Shown: piece after piece, positions 9,557 to 17,931 of the stretch | Position numbering within the stretch: position 1 is the first letter of the stretch | How the letters are laid out: each line of letters begins with the position of its first letter | Source: Fontibacterium subtropicum | GTDB taxonomy: Bacteria > Pseudomonadota > Alphaproteobacteria > Pelagibacterales > Pelagibacteraceae | Assembly: GCA_965235415.1 (NCBI GenBank) | Contig: CBDDXD010000006.1 | Location: 1-39,221, forward strand | Reading direction: 5' to 3' | Length of the DNA stretch: 39,221 nt | The notes under the pieces: generated by a model | Database searches by the model: none | Told to the model about the DNA's origin: nothing | Seen by the model: the letters and a program-made list of their open reading frames with translations, nothing else | Translations under genes and position numbers: made by a program

Positions 9557-9656
9557 GAGTAATGCGGTATAAAATATAGAATATTAATAAACTATTTTAT
9601 TTATTTGATTAAATAAAGTTTGCTCTATAGGGTTTATTTTTTAATTTAATATTTAA

Positions 9657-10079
9657 ATGCCAACTTTCATCGACTATCTACTACTAACAATCATAACGAT
9701 TTTTCCAGTTTTAAGCCTTGGTATAATGTTATTTTTTTCATTTGTAATTGCACCAACTGTTCATAAATTTTTACCAAAAACAGAATCTGGACCATATATT
9801 AGAAAAATCTTTCCTATTTATTATATTCTTAATGGATTTTTATCTTTAGGTTCTTTATTAGCAATTGCTTACCTTGGAGTTTTTAATGCAATCTTTTATG
9901 CAAATGGAGTTATTCTAGTTCTTTTTATATTTTCCTATTTTTATTTAATGCCAGCAATTAACAAACAAAAAATAAAAGATAATAGTAAATTTAAAATCTT
10001 ACATGGCAGTTCTGTTGCAATAAATTTCATTCAAATAATCCTGCTCATATCAATTACATTTATTTTATTGGATTTTTAA
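9657..10079 (+). CDS. DUF4149 family membrane protein (TMEM205-like)
   Basis: A 140-residue protein with four predicted membrane helices (about residues 7-32, 54-73, 77-97, 117-139). The segment SFVIAPTVHKFLPKTESGPYIRKIFPIYY matches the DUF4149/TMEM205 domain pattern (FxxAPxxF, GxxxRxxFPxYY). Function unknown. It is divergent from the CDF exporter, and its end overlaps the convergent thiamine-related symporter by 4 bases. Confidence 0.78.
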   Translation: MPTFIDYLLLTIITIFPVLSLGIMLFFSFVIAPTVHKFLPKTESGPYIRKIFPIYYILNGFLSLGSLLAIAYLGVFNAIFYANGVILVLFIFSYFYLMPAINKQKIKDNSKFKILHGSSVAINFIQIILLISITFILLDF

Positions 10080-11524
10080 AATTTTTTCACTCGTCGATAA
10101 ATTATATCAAAGAACATTGGTGAAAAAGTTGCAAATAAGAAAGACCAAAATAATAAAGAATTAGTAAAAATTTCATTAAAATTACTTTTATCAAAAATAA
10201 CTCCAATTAATAAAGACTTAGAAAAATCTATACTTGGAAAAAATAATAAACCTAAAGAAAGTCCAGTCATAATTAAAATAAATGACTGATTAGGATAAAT
10301 TTTATTTTGATATAAACCTTTAAATATTACATAGACACATGCGCAACAAAGAAGATCGGCTAGTAAAAATAAATAAAGAACACTTAATTGATAAAGAGCA
10401 ATAACTAAGCATAAAATCGACAGAAGTATTAATATAATATTTGAAAGTTTTTTATCTTTTAAATATTTAAAATTAAAAAAATCTTTGCTGTGAACAATTG
10501 TAAGACTGGATATTGAGTTTAACAAAGTATCAACGGTGCTAATCGTCAAACATAGAGAAAAGATAAGAACAATTAATGAAACAAAAATATCACTTTTGTT
10601 TAAAATAATAGAAAAGAAAGCAAGATCTTCATTAAATTTTAAACCATTCAATTTAGAAATACTTCCAGTCAAACCCAAGCTTAAAACAATTACAAAAATA
10701 ATAACAAAAGAAATAAGTAAACTTTTAACTAAAACTTTATCATTTTTAGCTGCATACACCCTTTGCCAATTTCCTTGATGAAATAAATTTGTTGCAGCAA
10801 CCGCTATAAAAAAAACAAAACCAAATTGAAAAGATGTTATTAAAGATTTGCTATCAAATTTAATAAAATTTTCCTCAAAAATATTAAGGTTTAGATTGTT
10901 ATTATTTTGAAAAAATATTGAAAAAATTAAGTAAAAAAATAATAAGAAAATTACAATAAATTGAATACCATCGCTTCTAATAGTTGCTTTTAAACCGCCA
11001 AATAAAACATAAATTAACGTAAAAGATAAAATAATAGTTGCAGAAATCCAAACATCTAGACCAGAGATATAATAAACTAGTTTTGAAATTGCAGTGACTT
11101 CTGCACATAAAAATATGAATAAATAAAAGATCATTAAAGAGAAAATTAATTTAAATAAATTTTTTCCAAATTTTTTTAAGACCAACTCAGTTAATGATCT
11201 GCCTTTAGGCAGTAATACTCTTAATTTTTTTCCAAAAAATATAAGAGCAATCATAGGAAATGCAGTCCCTAATGCATAACCAATAACAGAACCAAAGCCT
11301 CCCCAAGTTGCAGCTGTGGGCGGGCCAAATAATATCCAAGCACCAAGGGATGAAGCTATAAGAGTAGCGCTTAAATTAAATACACCAACATTACGATTTG
11401 AAACTAAATAAGTATTTAAGCTAACTTTTTTTCTAGAATAAAATATTCCAACAAATAAAAATAATGTTGAAATAAAAACTACAACAATGAATGCAAGATT
11501 TAAACTTAAGAAACTATTTATCAT
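10076..11524 (-). CDS. thiV: Sodium:solute symporter family transporter under TPP riboswitch control (ThiV-like)
   Basis: A 482-residue SSS/SSF-family Na+-coupled importer with about 13 membrane helices. The family core ASSLGAWILFGPPTAATWGGFGS is near the N-terminus, followed by KKLRVLLPKGRSLTELVLKKFG. The sequence alone does not give the substrate, but a TPP riboswitch sits directly upstream and overlaps its ribosome binding site. In SAR11 an SSS transporter with this arrangement, ThiV, is known and has been proposed to import the thiamine pyrimidine precursor HMP. The symbol rests on that context. No thiamine biosynthetic gene is adjacent. Confidence 0.85.
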   Translation of the reverse strand: MINSFLSLNLAFIVVVFISTLFLFVGIFYSRKKVSLNTYLVSNRNVGVFNLSATLIASSLGAWILFGPPTAATWGGFGSVIGYALGTAFPMIALIFFGKKLRVLLPKGRSLTELVLKKFGKNLFKLIFSLMIFYLFIFLCAEVTAISKLVYYISGLDVWISATIILSFTLIYVLFGGLKATIRSDGIQFIVIFLLFFYLIFSIFFQNNNNLNLNIFEENFIKFDSKSLITSFQFGFVFFIAVAATNLFHQGNWQRVYAAKNDKVLVKSLLISFVIIFVIVLSLGLTGSISKLNGLKFNEDLAFFSIILNKSDIFVSLIVLIFSLCLTISTVDTLLNSISSLTIVHSKDFFNFKYLKDKKLSNIILILLSILCLVIALYQLSVLYLFLLADLLCCACVYVIFKGLYQNKIYPNQSFILIMTGLSLGLLFFPSIDFSKSLLIGVIFDKSNFNEIFTNSLLFWSFLFATFSPMFFDIIYRRVKKF

Positions 11525-11525
11525 T

Positions 11526-11596
11526 TTTCCCTAATTGAATTACCAATCCAGGTTTAAAGGGTCTAATCTCAGCCTCTTACGAAGCACCCCTAAAAC
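11526..11596 (-). promoter_or_regulatory. TPP riboswitch (thi-box aptamer)
   Basis: Read on the minus strand, the leader has the conserved TPP order: AGGGGTGC, a P3 hairpin GCTTC-GTAA-GAGGC, CTGAGA, ACCC, AAACCTGGATTGG-TAAT and the closing TTAGGGA. P2 pairs GGGT with ACCC, and P5 forms ATTGG/TCAAT around TAAT. P1 is a short TTTT/AAAA stem. The AGGG that ends the aptamer is also the only Shine-Dalgarno-like sequence, 5 nt from the symporter ATG. No terminator separates aptamer and gene. Control is therefore most likely at translation: bound TPP closes P1 and hides the ribosome binding site. Confidence 0.93.
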
Positions 11597-11617
11597 TTAG
11601 TTAAAGAAATACTAAAT

Positions 11618-11650
11618 CAGTATTTAGAGACTTACAATCTCTAAATACTG
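11618..11650. terminator. Perfect 13-bp hairpin, possible terminator
   Basis: CAGTATTTAGAGA (11618-11630) and TCTCTAAATACTG (11638-11650) are exact reverse complements around a 7-nt loop. On the minus strand the hairpin lies about 80 nt past the end of the Gcw_chp-like gene and just before the TPP riboswitch. It could therefore end that transcript and insulate the riboswitch unit. There is no clear T tract on either strand, so intrinsic termination is uncertain. A competing smaller hairpin, CTAAAT/ATTTAG, starts at 11612. Confidence 0.5.
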
Positions 11651-11728
11651 AATAGTAATAATATTATTTAATTAAAATGTTTTTGAGACGCGTAAGTGTT
11701 AAATACTCTCTATCTTTATCCTAAATTA

Positions 11729-12421
11729 CTATGCTGCAGCACCTTTTCTTTGAGCGTCAATATAAGCTGAAAGTATAAATCTACATACCATACATTGACT
11801 TAGTTAATATTTACAAGTTGTTACATCTAGTATCATTTTTATTATTCTCCATAAGAAATTCCAATTGTAGCAAATCCAAAATTATAAGTAGCATTAATCT
11901 CTTGATAATATTTCGTCAATATTTGTGTTAGTCCAGATTTATAACTCCTCCAGTATCATCTTTGACATAATAAGCTAAACCTATTGTATAAGGTGCTTTA
12001 TCTGGAGCAATAGTTAGTTTTAACATAAAATCTACGCTACGTTATTGTATTATTATTTGCGCATCACCTGGATTATATCTTATAAATTTAATCCTAATAT
12101 CAAATGTAGCTGATCCAAAAGTTTTTCTTACCCCAGCATAATCAATTATCTTCTCCAACTGTAATTATTGTCCTGTCGCTGCAGTCTATAAATTCCAACA
12201 TACAAATCTACAATCTCCTAGTTGGAGCTGTGAAAAATCAGCTACCAGCATATGGATGATGGTCTATCTCTATTTTGATCTATTCCTCTAGAAATATATT
12301 GACTATGAACTCCAGCGTTAAGCTGTTAATGTTCCATTTACCAACTTTAATTTCTGCATTTGCTACTTGTGATAAGTAAAAGCACAGAAGCAAAAGAAGA
12401 AAGCGCAATTTTTTTAATCAT
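11729..12421 (-). pseudogene. Gcw_chp/TIGR02001-like outer-membrane-type protein gene, multiply frameshifted
   Basis: No single frame is open here, but pieces in all three minus-strand frames assemble into one protein. A signal peptide from ATG 12421 (MIKKIALSSFASVLLL) continues in another frame as SQVANA, with AEIKVGKW after the cut. Then follow AGVHSQYISRGIDQNRDR, AGVRKTFGSATFDI, LKLTIAPDKAPYTIGLAYY, KYYQEINATYNFGFATIGIS and finally AYIDAQRKGAAA-stop at 11729. The Y-SRG-DQ block and the alternating beta-strand character fit the TIGR02001 (Gcw_chp) family of presumed outer-membrane proteins. At least six indels occur in under 700 bases, far denser than in any neighbouring gene. The gene may be truly dead, or this may be a badly resolved stretch. 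Confidence 0.7.
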
Positions 12422-12521
12422 TTTTTTTCCTTAATTATTAAATTAATCTAATGGCATGAGTGATATGCTCTTTTTTTTAAATCTTAAAGATCTTATATCA
12501 AATATCAGTAATGTGTTGCTT

Positions 12522-12564
12522 GCATGACACGCTATGCGGTGAACGCATTATGCGTTTGATGCAT
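12522..12564. promoter_or_regulatory. Cluster of ATGC/GCAT half-sites with a palindrome, candidate operator
   Basis: Between the lrp-type gene and the Gcw_chp-like gene lies a short patch that is GC-rich compared with its surroundings. ATGC or GCAT occurs at 12522, 12534, 12545, 12550 and 12559. The centre is an exact inverted repeat, AACGCAT-T-ATGCGTT, at 12542-12556. It is upstream of the Gcw_chp-like gene on the minus strand (about 120 nt from its ATG) and only about 13 nt past the lrp stop. It could be a regulator site or, less likely because no T run follows, a terminator. Confidence 0.35.
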
Positions 12565-12569
12565 AATTA

Positions 12570-13028
12570 TTAAACGTAATTTAATGGCAAGCTTGAGGTT
12601 TGTTTTATCTCTTCCATAGAGAAAGAAGTCGCAACTGAAAAAATATCTATTTGACCAGTAAGCTTGGTGTAAAATGTATTATATTCATCCATACTTGGAA
12701 CTAGCACTTTTAGTAAGTAATCAATGCTTCCACTTAACCTATAAAACTCCACAACTTCAGGCATAGAGCTTAGGATGCTGATAAATTTCTTAGCCCATTC
12801 CATGTTATGTTGATTGGTCCTAATTGAAACAAAAGCTACAGTTTTTAAGTTTAGCTTATTACGATCTGCAACCGCTACCTTCTTCTTTATATATCCCTCT
12901 TTATATAACTTATTAATTCTGGCCCAACATGGGGTAGCAGAAAGGTTTACTTTCTTTGATAATTCAGCAATTGGGATATCTGCATCCTCTTGAAGTTGGG
13001 ATAATATTTTTTTATCTATGTCATTCAT
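12570..13028 (-). CDS. Lrp/AsnC family transcriptional regulator
   Basis: A 152-residue Lrp/AsnC regulator. The N-terminal winged helix-turn-helix (IDKKILSQLQEDADIPIAELSKKVNLSATPCWARINKL) is followed by the ligand-binding RAM domain (FVSIRTNQHNMEWAKKFI, VVEFYRLSGSIDYLLKVLV). It is divergent from the periplasmic sulfurtransferase gene, with 159 nt between the starts. Lrp-type genes commonly control the divergent neighbour, so regulation of the sulfur genes is a reasonable inference. The effector is unknown; a sulfur amino acid would fit the context. Confidence 0.92.
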   Translation of the reverse strand: MNDIDKKILSQLQEDADIPIAELSKKVNLSATPCWARINKLYKEGYIKKKVAVADRNKLNLKTVAFVSIRTNQHNMEWAKKFISILSSMPEVVEFYRLSGSIDYLLKVLVPSMDEYNTFYTKLTGQIDIFSVATSFSMEEIKQTSSLPLNYV

Positions 13029-13174
13029 ACAATTTTATTCTAATTTAATTAACATATTTAAAATAAAATACTAGTTTTTATCTTTAAAAAGTCAATTTTT
13101 AACTTATTTTTCTGCAAATATTGAATTCAATAGAAATAAATACTAAGTCATCAGCACATTAAAAATTAATACAA

Positions 13175-13179
13175 AAGGA
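13175..13179 (+). promoter_or_regulatory. Ribosome binding site of the sulfurtransferase gene
   Basis: AAGGA lies 8 nt before the ATG at 13188. It is one of the clearest Shine-Dalgarno sequences in the window, where most genes have weak ones. It fixes the start just ahead of the signal peptide. Confidence 0.6.
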
Positions 13180-13187
13180 AATACAAA

Positions 13188-14105
13188 ATGAAATTAATTA
13201 AAAAAGTTGTTTTACTTTGGGCTTTACTATTTGCAGCGCCAGCAATTGCAGCTCCAAGTAATTTTTTAGTAAGCACTGATTGGTTAGAAAAAAATCTTAA
13301 CAATCCTAAACTAAGAATAATTGAAGTTAGCGTTGATACGGGAGTTTATGAAAGAGGTCATATTCAAGGGGCAGTAAATTTTAAATGGCATACTGATTTA
13401 GTGGATCCTGTAAAAAGAGATATCGCTAGCAAAGAAAATTTTGAAAAATTACTTCGACAAGCAGGCATTAACAATGACAGCACAATTGTAATCTACGGAG
13501 ATAGCAATAACTGGTTTGCTGCTTGGGGTGCTTGGGTATTTGATATTTACGGTGTGAAAGATGTTAAATTGCTTGATGGTGGTAGAAAGAAATGGGAAGC
13601 AGAAAAGAGACCTTTAACTCCACTTGCAACTCAAGTTGCTGCTGGAAATATTAAAGTATCTGATGCCAACAATAACTTACGAGCAAAATTAATTGATGTT
13701 GTTGCTGTTGCTAATAAAAAATCTGATACAGCATTAGTAGATATTAGATCTAGTGATGAGTTTACAGGAAAAGTTATTGCTCCAGCAGGTGTTCAAGAAT
13801 TAGCAATTAGAGCTGGTCATATTCCAGGGGCAGTGAATGTTCCTTGGGGACAAGCAGTTGCTGAAGATGGAACATTTAAATCAGCAGAGGAGCTTAAAAA
13901 GATTTATGGTGCAGTTGGTATTGATGGAAAAAAACCAATCATAACATATTGCAGAATCGGAGAGCGTTCTAGCCATACTTGGTTCGCACTAAGTAAAATT
14001 TTAGGTTACAATGTTAAAAATTACGACGGTTCATGGACAGAATATGGAAACTCTGTAGGCAACCCAATAATTAATATGGCAGGAACTGTTTGGGGTGGAA
14101 AATAA
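13188..14105 (+). CDS. Periplasmic thiosulfate sulfurtransferase (tandem rhodanese)
   Basis: A 305-residue two-domain rhodanese. A Sec signal peptide (MKLIKKVVLLWALLFAAPAIA, cut near residue 21-22) sends it to the periplasm. The N-terminal rhodanese domain is catalytically empty (Asp in YGDSNNWFA). The C-terminal one has the active-site loop CRIGERS, with Cys255. A loop beginning CRxG fits thiosulfate sulfurtransferases better than 3-mercaptopyruvate enzymes, which usually have CGSG. It is the first gene of the sulfur cluster, ends in a strong terminator, and is followed by a YeeE-type sulfur transporter. Its likely role is to take sulfane sulfur from thiosulfate or a similar donor outside the inner membrane. 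Confidence 0.9.
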   Translation: MKLIKKVVLLWALLFAAPAIAAPSNFLVSTDWLEKNLNNPKLRIIEVSVDTGVYERGHIQGAVNFKWHTDLVDPVKRDIASKENFEKLLRQAGINNDSTIVIYGDSNNWFAAWGAWVFDIYGVKDVKLLDGGRKKWEAEKRPLTPLATQVAAGNIKVSDANNNLRAKLIDVVAVANKKSDTALVDIRSSDEFTGKVIAPAGVQELAIRAGHIPGAVNVPWGQAVAEDGTFKSAEELKKIYGAVGIDGKKPIITYCRIGERSSHTWFALSKILGYNVKNYDGSWTEYGNSVGNPIINMAGTVWGGK

Positions 14106-14171
14106 TAATTCGTTAGTGAATTAATTCGCTACTTGTTATCTTTCTAAAATTAAGTAAATTTTCTCTGTTAC

Positions 14172-14206
14172 AAAATAGCGGTACACTTTGTACCGCTATT
14201 TTTTAT
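14172..14206 (+). terminator. Rho-independent terminator after the sulfurtransferase gene
   Basis: AAAATAGCGGTACA (14172-14185) pairs exactly with TGTACCGCTATTTT (14189-14202) around CTT, and the 3' arm runs into a T tract (TTTTTTATTTT). It lies about 65 nt past the sulfurtransferase stop and ends only 14-18 nt before the YeeE gene ATG at 14220. It therefore either ends the first transcript cleanly or lets a fraction read through into the transporter. Confidence 0.88.
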
Positions 14207-14219
14207 TTTGAGAATTAAA

Positions 14220-15404
14220 ATGGCAAAAATAAATTACCAATCTTCCAATAATATTCCTGCATTTAAAAATTTTTTGGGATTAATTGTAATTCTAATTATT
14301 GCATTCATTTTAAATGCTAAGATTGAAAATTTACAAGGAGGTACTGCCCTTTCATTATCATTATGGCTTGGAATTGCCTTTGGCGCAGTTTTGCAAAGAA
14401 GTAGATTTTGTTTTTATTGTTTAAGTAGAGATTTTATTGAATTAAAAAATGCAAAAGGATTGCTTGGAATTATTGTTGCTCTTATAGTTGGAACACTAGG
14501 CTATCATTTAATATTTGGTGCTTTCCTTATTGACCCAATAGCACCACGACTTCCACCAAACGCACATATTGCGCCAGTTAGCTGGGTTTTAATATTAGGT
14601 TCATTTAGCTTTGGCCTTGGAATGGCCATTGCTGGATCTTGCATCAGCGCTCAACTTTATCGATTAGGTGAAGGGCTTTTATCAGCATTTATTTCATTCT
14701 TTGGAATATTAATTGGATTTATTTTAGCTTTTTTAAGTTGGAACTTTCTTTATCTAAAAGCCATTCAACAAGCACCTCTGATTTGGTTCCCACATTACTT
14801 TGGGTACAAAGGATCAATCATTTTACAAATTATATTATTAATTTTTTTATCATTATTACTTTTAAAATTTCATAAAAAACAAAAAGCAGAAAATAAAATT
14901 AAAAGATGGTGGCAAGTAAAGTGGCCAACTTATGTTGGTGGAATTTTAGTTGCTCTAATTGCAACCATTGCATTCTTAAGAGTCTCTCCTTTAGGCGTTA
15001 CTGCTGAGATTGGAAGTATAGCTAGAACAAGTGCTAACCATTTTAATATTTTACCAACGCGTCTTGAAGGCTTAGATACTTTGAGGGGATGTTTAACAAT
15101 TATTAAAGAAACATTTTGGTCTAATAATGGTTTATTCATTTTTGGTTTAGTACTTGGATCATTTGCTCTTGCAACTTTCTCCGGTGATTTTAAAATTCAA
15201 ATTCCTAAAATTAAAGAAAGTATTCGATCTTTGGCTGGTGGAATATTGATGGGTTTTGGGTCTATGATCGCGCTTGGTTGCACTGTTGGAACATTATTAT
15301 CAGGAATTATGGCAGCTTCATTATCTGGCTGGATATTTCTAATTTTTTGTGGGTTAGGTTTATATTTAGGTTGGTTACTTAGAAAAAAATATAAATTAAA
15401 TTAA
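14220..15404 (+). CDS. YeeE/YedE family sulfur-compound transporter
   Basis: An inner-membrane protein of 394 residues with about ten helices. It has the cysteine-centred family motifs GAVLQRSRFCFYC, GMAIAGSCISAQ and GCTVGTLLSG. In thiosulfate transporters of this family (TsuA type), conserved cysteines in such motifs pass the substrate through the membrane. ATG at 14220 is preferred over an in-frame TTG at 14208, which lies almost in the terminator tail. The gene sits between a periplasmic rhodanese and cysteine synthase (8 nt downstream), so import of thiosulfate or sulfane sulfur for cysteine synthesis is the best guess. Confidence 0.88.
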   Translation: MAKINYQSSNNIPAFKNFLGLIVILIIAFILNAKIENLQGGTALSLSLWLGIAFGAVLQRSRFCFYCLSRDFIELKNAKGLLGIIVALIVGTLGYHLIFGAFLIDPIAPRLPPNAHIAPVSWVLILGSFSFGLGMAIAGSCISAQLYRLGEGLLSAFISFFGILIGFILAFLSWNFLYLKAIQQAPLIWFPHYFGYKGSIILQIILLIFLSLLLLKFHKKQKAENKIKRWWQVKWPTYVGGILVALIATIAFLRVSPLGVTAEIGSIARTSANHFNILPTRLEGLDTLRGCLTIIKETFWSNNGLFIFGLVLGSFALATFSGDFKIQIPKIKESIRSLAGGILMGFGSMIALGCTVGTLLSGIMAASLSGWIFLIFCGLGLYLGWLLRKKYKLN

Positions 15405-15412
15405 AATTTAAA

Positions 15413-16393
15413 ATGAACTCAACAAGTTTAATAGATAAAATTGGTAATACTCCTTTAATTTATTTAAAGAAAGCATCAGAGATTTCTGGATGTAAGATTT
15501 ATGGTAAAGCAGAATTTTTAAATCCTGGAGAATCTGTAAAGGATAGAGCTGCACTTTATATTTTAAATGATGCTATTAAAAATGGTAAATTAAAAAAAGG
15601 TGGGACGATTGTTGAAGGAACTGCTGGAAATACTGGAATTGGAATTGCAATAATTGCAAAAGAACTTGGTATTAAAACTGTGATTGTTATTCCTGAAACA
15701 CAATCTAAAGAGAAAAAAGATACTTTAAGAGAATTAGGAGCTGAACTCATTGAAGTTCCAGCAGTCCCTTATGATAATCCAAATAATTATGTAAAATATG
15801 CAAAAAAGGTTGCAGATGACATTGGTGGATATTGGGGAAATCAATTTGATAATACCATTAATCAACTTGCTCATATCGAAACAACTGCTGAAGAAATTTG
15901 GACACAAACTAATGGTGAGGTGGATGGATTTGTGTGCGCCTCAGGAACGGGCGGCACAATTTCTGGTGTTTCAATAGGTTTAAAAAAACATAATAAAAAT
16001 ATAAAAATTGCTGTGTCTGATCCGTTAGGTTCTGCTCTTTACAGTCATTTTCAAACAGGAAAATTAATCATGAATGGCACTTCGATAACGGAAGGTATTG
16101 GAACATCAAGAATTACTAAGAATTATGAGGGCGCTTTGCTAGATGAGGCCTTTCAAATTAATGATACGGATGCTTTAAATATTGTGTTTGATTTACTACA
16201 TGATGATGGATTATGTCTTGGCAGTTCCTCTGGAATTAATGTTGCAGGCGCAATTGAACTTGGAAAAAAAATGGGTCCAAACAAAATTATAGTCACAATT
16301 TTATGTGATATTGGAACGCGTTATAGTAGCAAATTATTTAACCGTGAATTTTTAAAATCAAAAGGGCTACCGTGTCCAGATTGGATTAAATGA
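15413..16393 (+). CDS. cysK: Cysteine synthase (O-acetylserine sulfhydrylase type)
   Basis: A fold-type II PLP enzyme of 326 residues that makes cysteine from O-acetylserine (or a related ester) and sulfide or thiosulfate. The PLP lysine is K43 in SVKDRAA. The substrate loop is EGTAGNTGIGIA, and the phosphate-cup glycines are in ASGTGGTISG. It could be CysK- or CysM-like; CysM can use thiosulfate, which would suit the neighbouring rhodanese and transporter. It starts 8 nt after the transporter gene, and its TGA overlaps the metX ATG (ATGA), so the three genes are one operon. Confidence 0.93.
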   Translation: MNSTSLIDKIGNTPLIYLKKASEISGCKIYGKAEFLNPGESVKDRAALYILNDAIKNGKLKKGGTIVEGTAGNTGIGIAIIAKELGIKTVIVIPETQSKEKKDTLRELGAELIEVPAVPYDNPNNYVKYAKKVADDIGGYWGNQFDNTINQLAHIETTAEEIWTQTNGEVDGFVCASGTGGTISGVSIGLKKHNKNIKIAVSDPLGSALYSHFQTGKLIMNGTSITEGIGTSRITKNYEGALLDEAFQINDTDALNIVFDLLHDDGLCLGSSSGINVAGAIELGKKMGPNKIIVTILCDIGTRYSSKLFNREFLKSKGLPCPDWIK

Positions 16394-17524
16394 TTATAGA
16401 TAAAAGCAAAGTCAAAAATATAGACATTAAAAAACCACTAAGACTGGAATCTGGTCAAACTTTAGATAATTTTACAATTGCCTATGAAACCTATGGAACT
16501 TTAAATGCAAATAAAGACAATGCAATTTTAGTATTTCATGCATTAAGTGGGGATCAGTTTGCAACTGGAACTAATCCAATTACTGGAAAAGATGGTTGGT
16601 GGGTTACTGCCATTGGTCCAAACAAAGCAGTTGATACAAATAAATATTTTATAATTTGTGCAAATGTTTTGGGAGGTTGCATGGGAACATCTGGTCCAAC
16701 ATCTATTAATCCAAAGACTAATGAACTTTATCAAAACACTTTTCCATTAGTGACCATAAGAGATATGGTTAATGCGCATGTCTTATTACTAGATCATTTA
16801 CAAATTGAAAAAACTTTATGTGTATTAGGTGGCTCTATGGGTGGAATGCAAGTTTTACAATTTTGCTCATCTAATCCTGGAAGAACTTATTCTGCAATTC
16901 CAATTGCTTGTACTGCAAGTCATTCAGCACAAAATATTGCATTCAATGAACTATCACGCCAAGCAATTATGGCGGATCCTGAATGGTCCAATGGAGATTA
17001 TTTAAAACTAAATAAAAATCCAAGAAAAGGATTATCAGTGGCGCGTATGGCAGGTCATATTAGTTACTTGTCTGAAGAAGGTTTGCAGGAAAAATTTGGA
17101 AGAAAACTTACAAAAGACTGGTGACTTTAAATTTACTTTTGATGCTGACTTTCAAGTGGAGAGTTATTTAAAATATCAAGGCAATGCTTTTGTTGATCGC
17201 TTTGATGCTAATAGCTATTTATATTTAACACGCGCAATGGATTATTTCGATTTATACCGCGAAAATAATGGCGTGCTTGCAAACGCTTTTAAAGATACAA
17301 AAATTAAATTTTGTATAATTTCTTTCTCCACAGATTGGTTATATCCAACGGCTGAGAGTAAAAAAATTCTTATCGCACTCAATTCTATTGGTGCAGATGT
17401 AAGTTTTGTAGAAATTATAACAAATAACGGCCATGACTCTTTTCTTTTAGATGAAGCTGAATTTTTAAGAAGCGTTAAGGGATTTTTAGACTCTGCTTAC
17501 GAGGAATTTAAAGCATCTAAGTAA
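16390..17524 (+). CDS. metX: Homoserine O-acetyltransferase MetX, one frameshift
   Basis: MetX acetylates homoserine to feed direct sulfhydrylation to homocysteine. It has an alpha/beta-hydrolase fold, with nucleophile Ser149 in LGGSMGGMQ. The catalytic Asp and His are in the second fragment (DWLYPTAES and NNGHDSFLLD). The frame breaks at 17108-17111: dropping one A joins EKFGRKL to QKTGDFKFTFDADFQVESYL, a standard MetX segment. Repaired length is about 377 residues, normal. The 4-nt overlap with cysK, and metY coding for the next enzyme close by, support the call. The break is probably a sequencing error. Confidence 0.93.
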
Positions 17525-17931
17525 TGACCATGGGTGATGTTAAAAAAGATAATACTGTTACTGTTTCTGAGGTGGGTCCTGGTCCTTTTGTTCAAAGCGT
17601 AACTGTAAGAGGCCATAAGCTTTTAGCAGATGAGCCATTATCTTTTCCTGAAGGGACTGACAAAGGCTTAAGTCCAAATGATTTTTTACTTTCCTCCCTT
17701 GGATCATGCACTTCAATTACTCTTAGAATGTATGCTCGTCTTAAAAAATTGCCACTTGATAAAATTATCATCACATTAAATAGAAATGAGAGTGGTGATA
17801 TCGATAGAAAAATTGAGCTTATTGGTAACTTAACGGATGAACAAAGAAACCGATTGTTTGAAATATCAAACAAATGTCCTATTCATAAAGCCTTAACAAA
17901 TACTGTTAAAATTAATTCTAAATTAATTTAA
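17524..17931 (+). CDS. OsmC family protein
   Basis: A 135-residue OsmC/YhfA-type protein. The two family cysteines are C62 (SLGSCTSITLRMYA) and C118 (SNKCPIHKAL), the redox pair that reduces organic hydroperoxides in OsmC/Ohr proteins. The motif set resembles the C-terminal YhfA-like branch more than Ohr itself. Its ATG overlaps the metX stop (TAATG), so it is translationally coupled to the methionine operon. It may protect thiol metabolism or handle a sulfur substrate; that role is inference. Its stop overlaps that of convergent metY. Confidence 0.88.
   Translation: MTMGDVKKDNTVTVSEVGPGPFVQSVTVRGHKLLADEPLSFPEGTDKGLSPNDFLLSSLGSCTSITLRMYARLKKLPLDKIIITLNRNESGDIDRKIELIGNLTDEQRNRLFEISNKCPIHKALTNTVKINSKLI

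Noticed and set aside
12570..13187. Toxin-antitoxin, phage defence or integrase-like genes in the accessory-looking 11.5-13.2 kb stretch.
   Set aside because: Only an Lrp regulator, the broken outer-membrane-type gene and regulatory RNA were found; no att-like repeats or mobile gene motifs.
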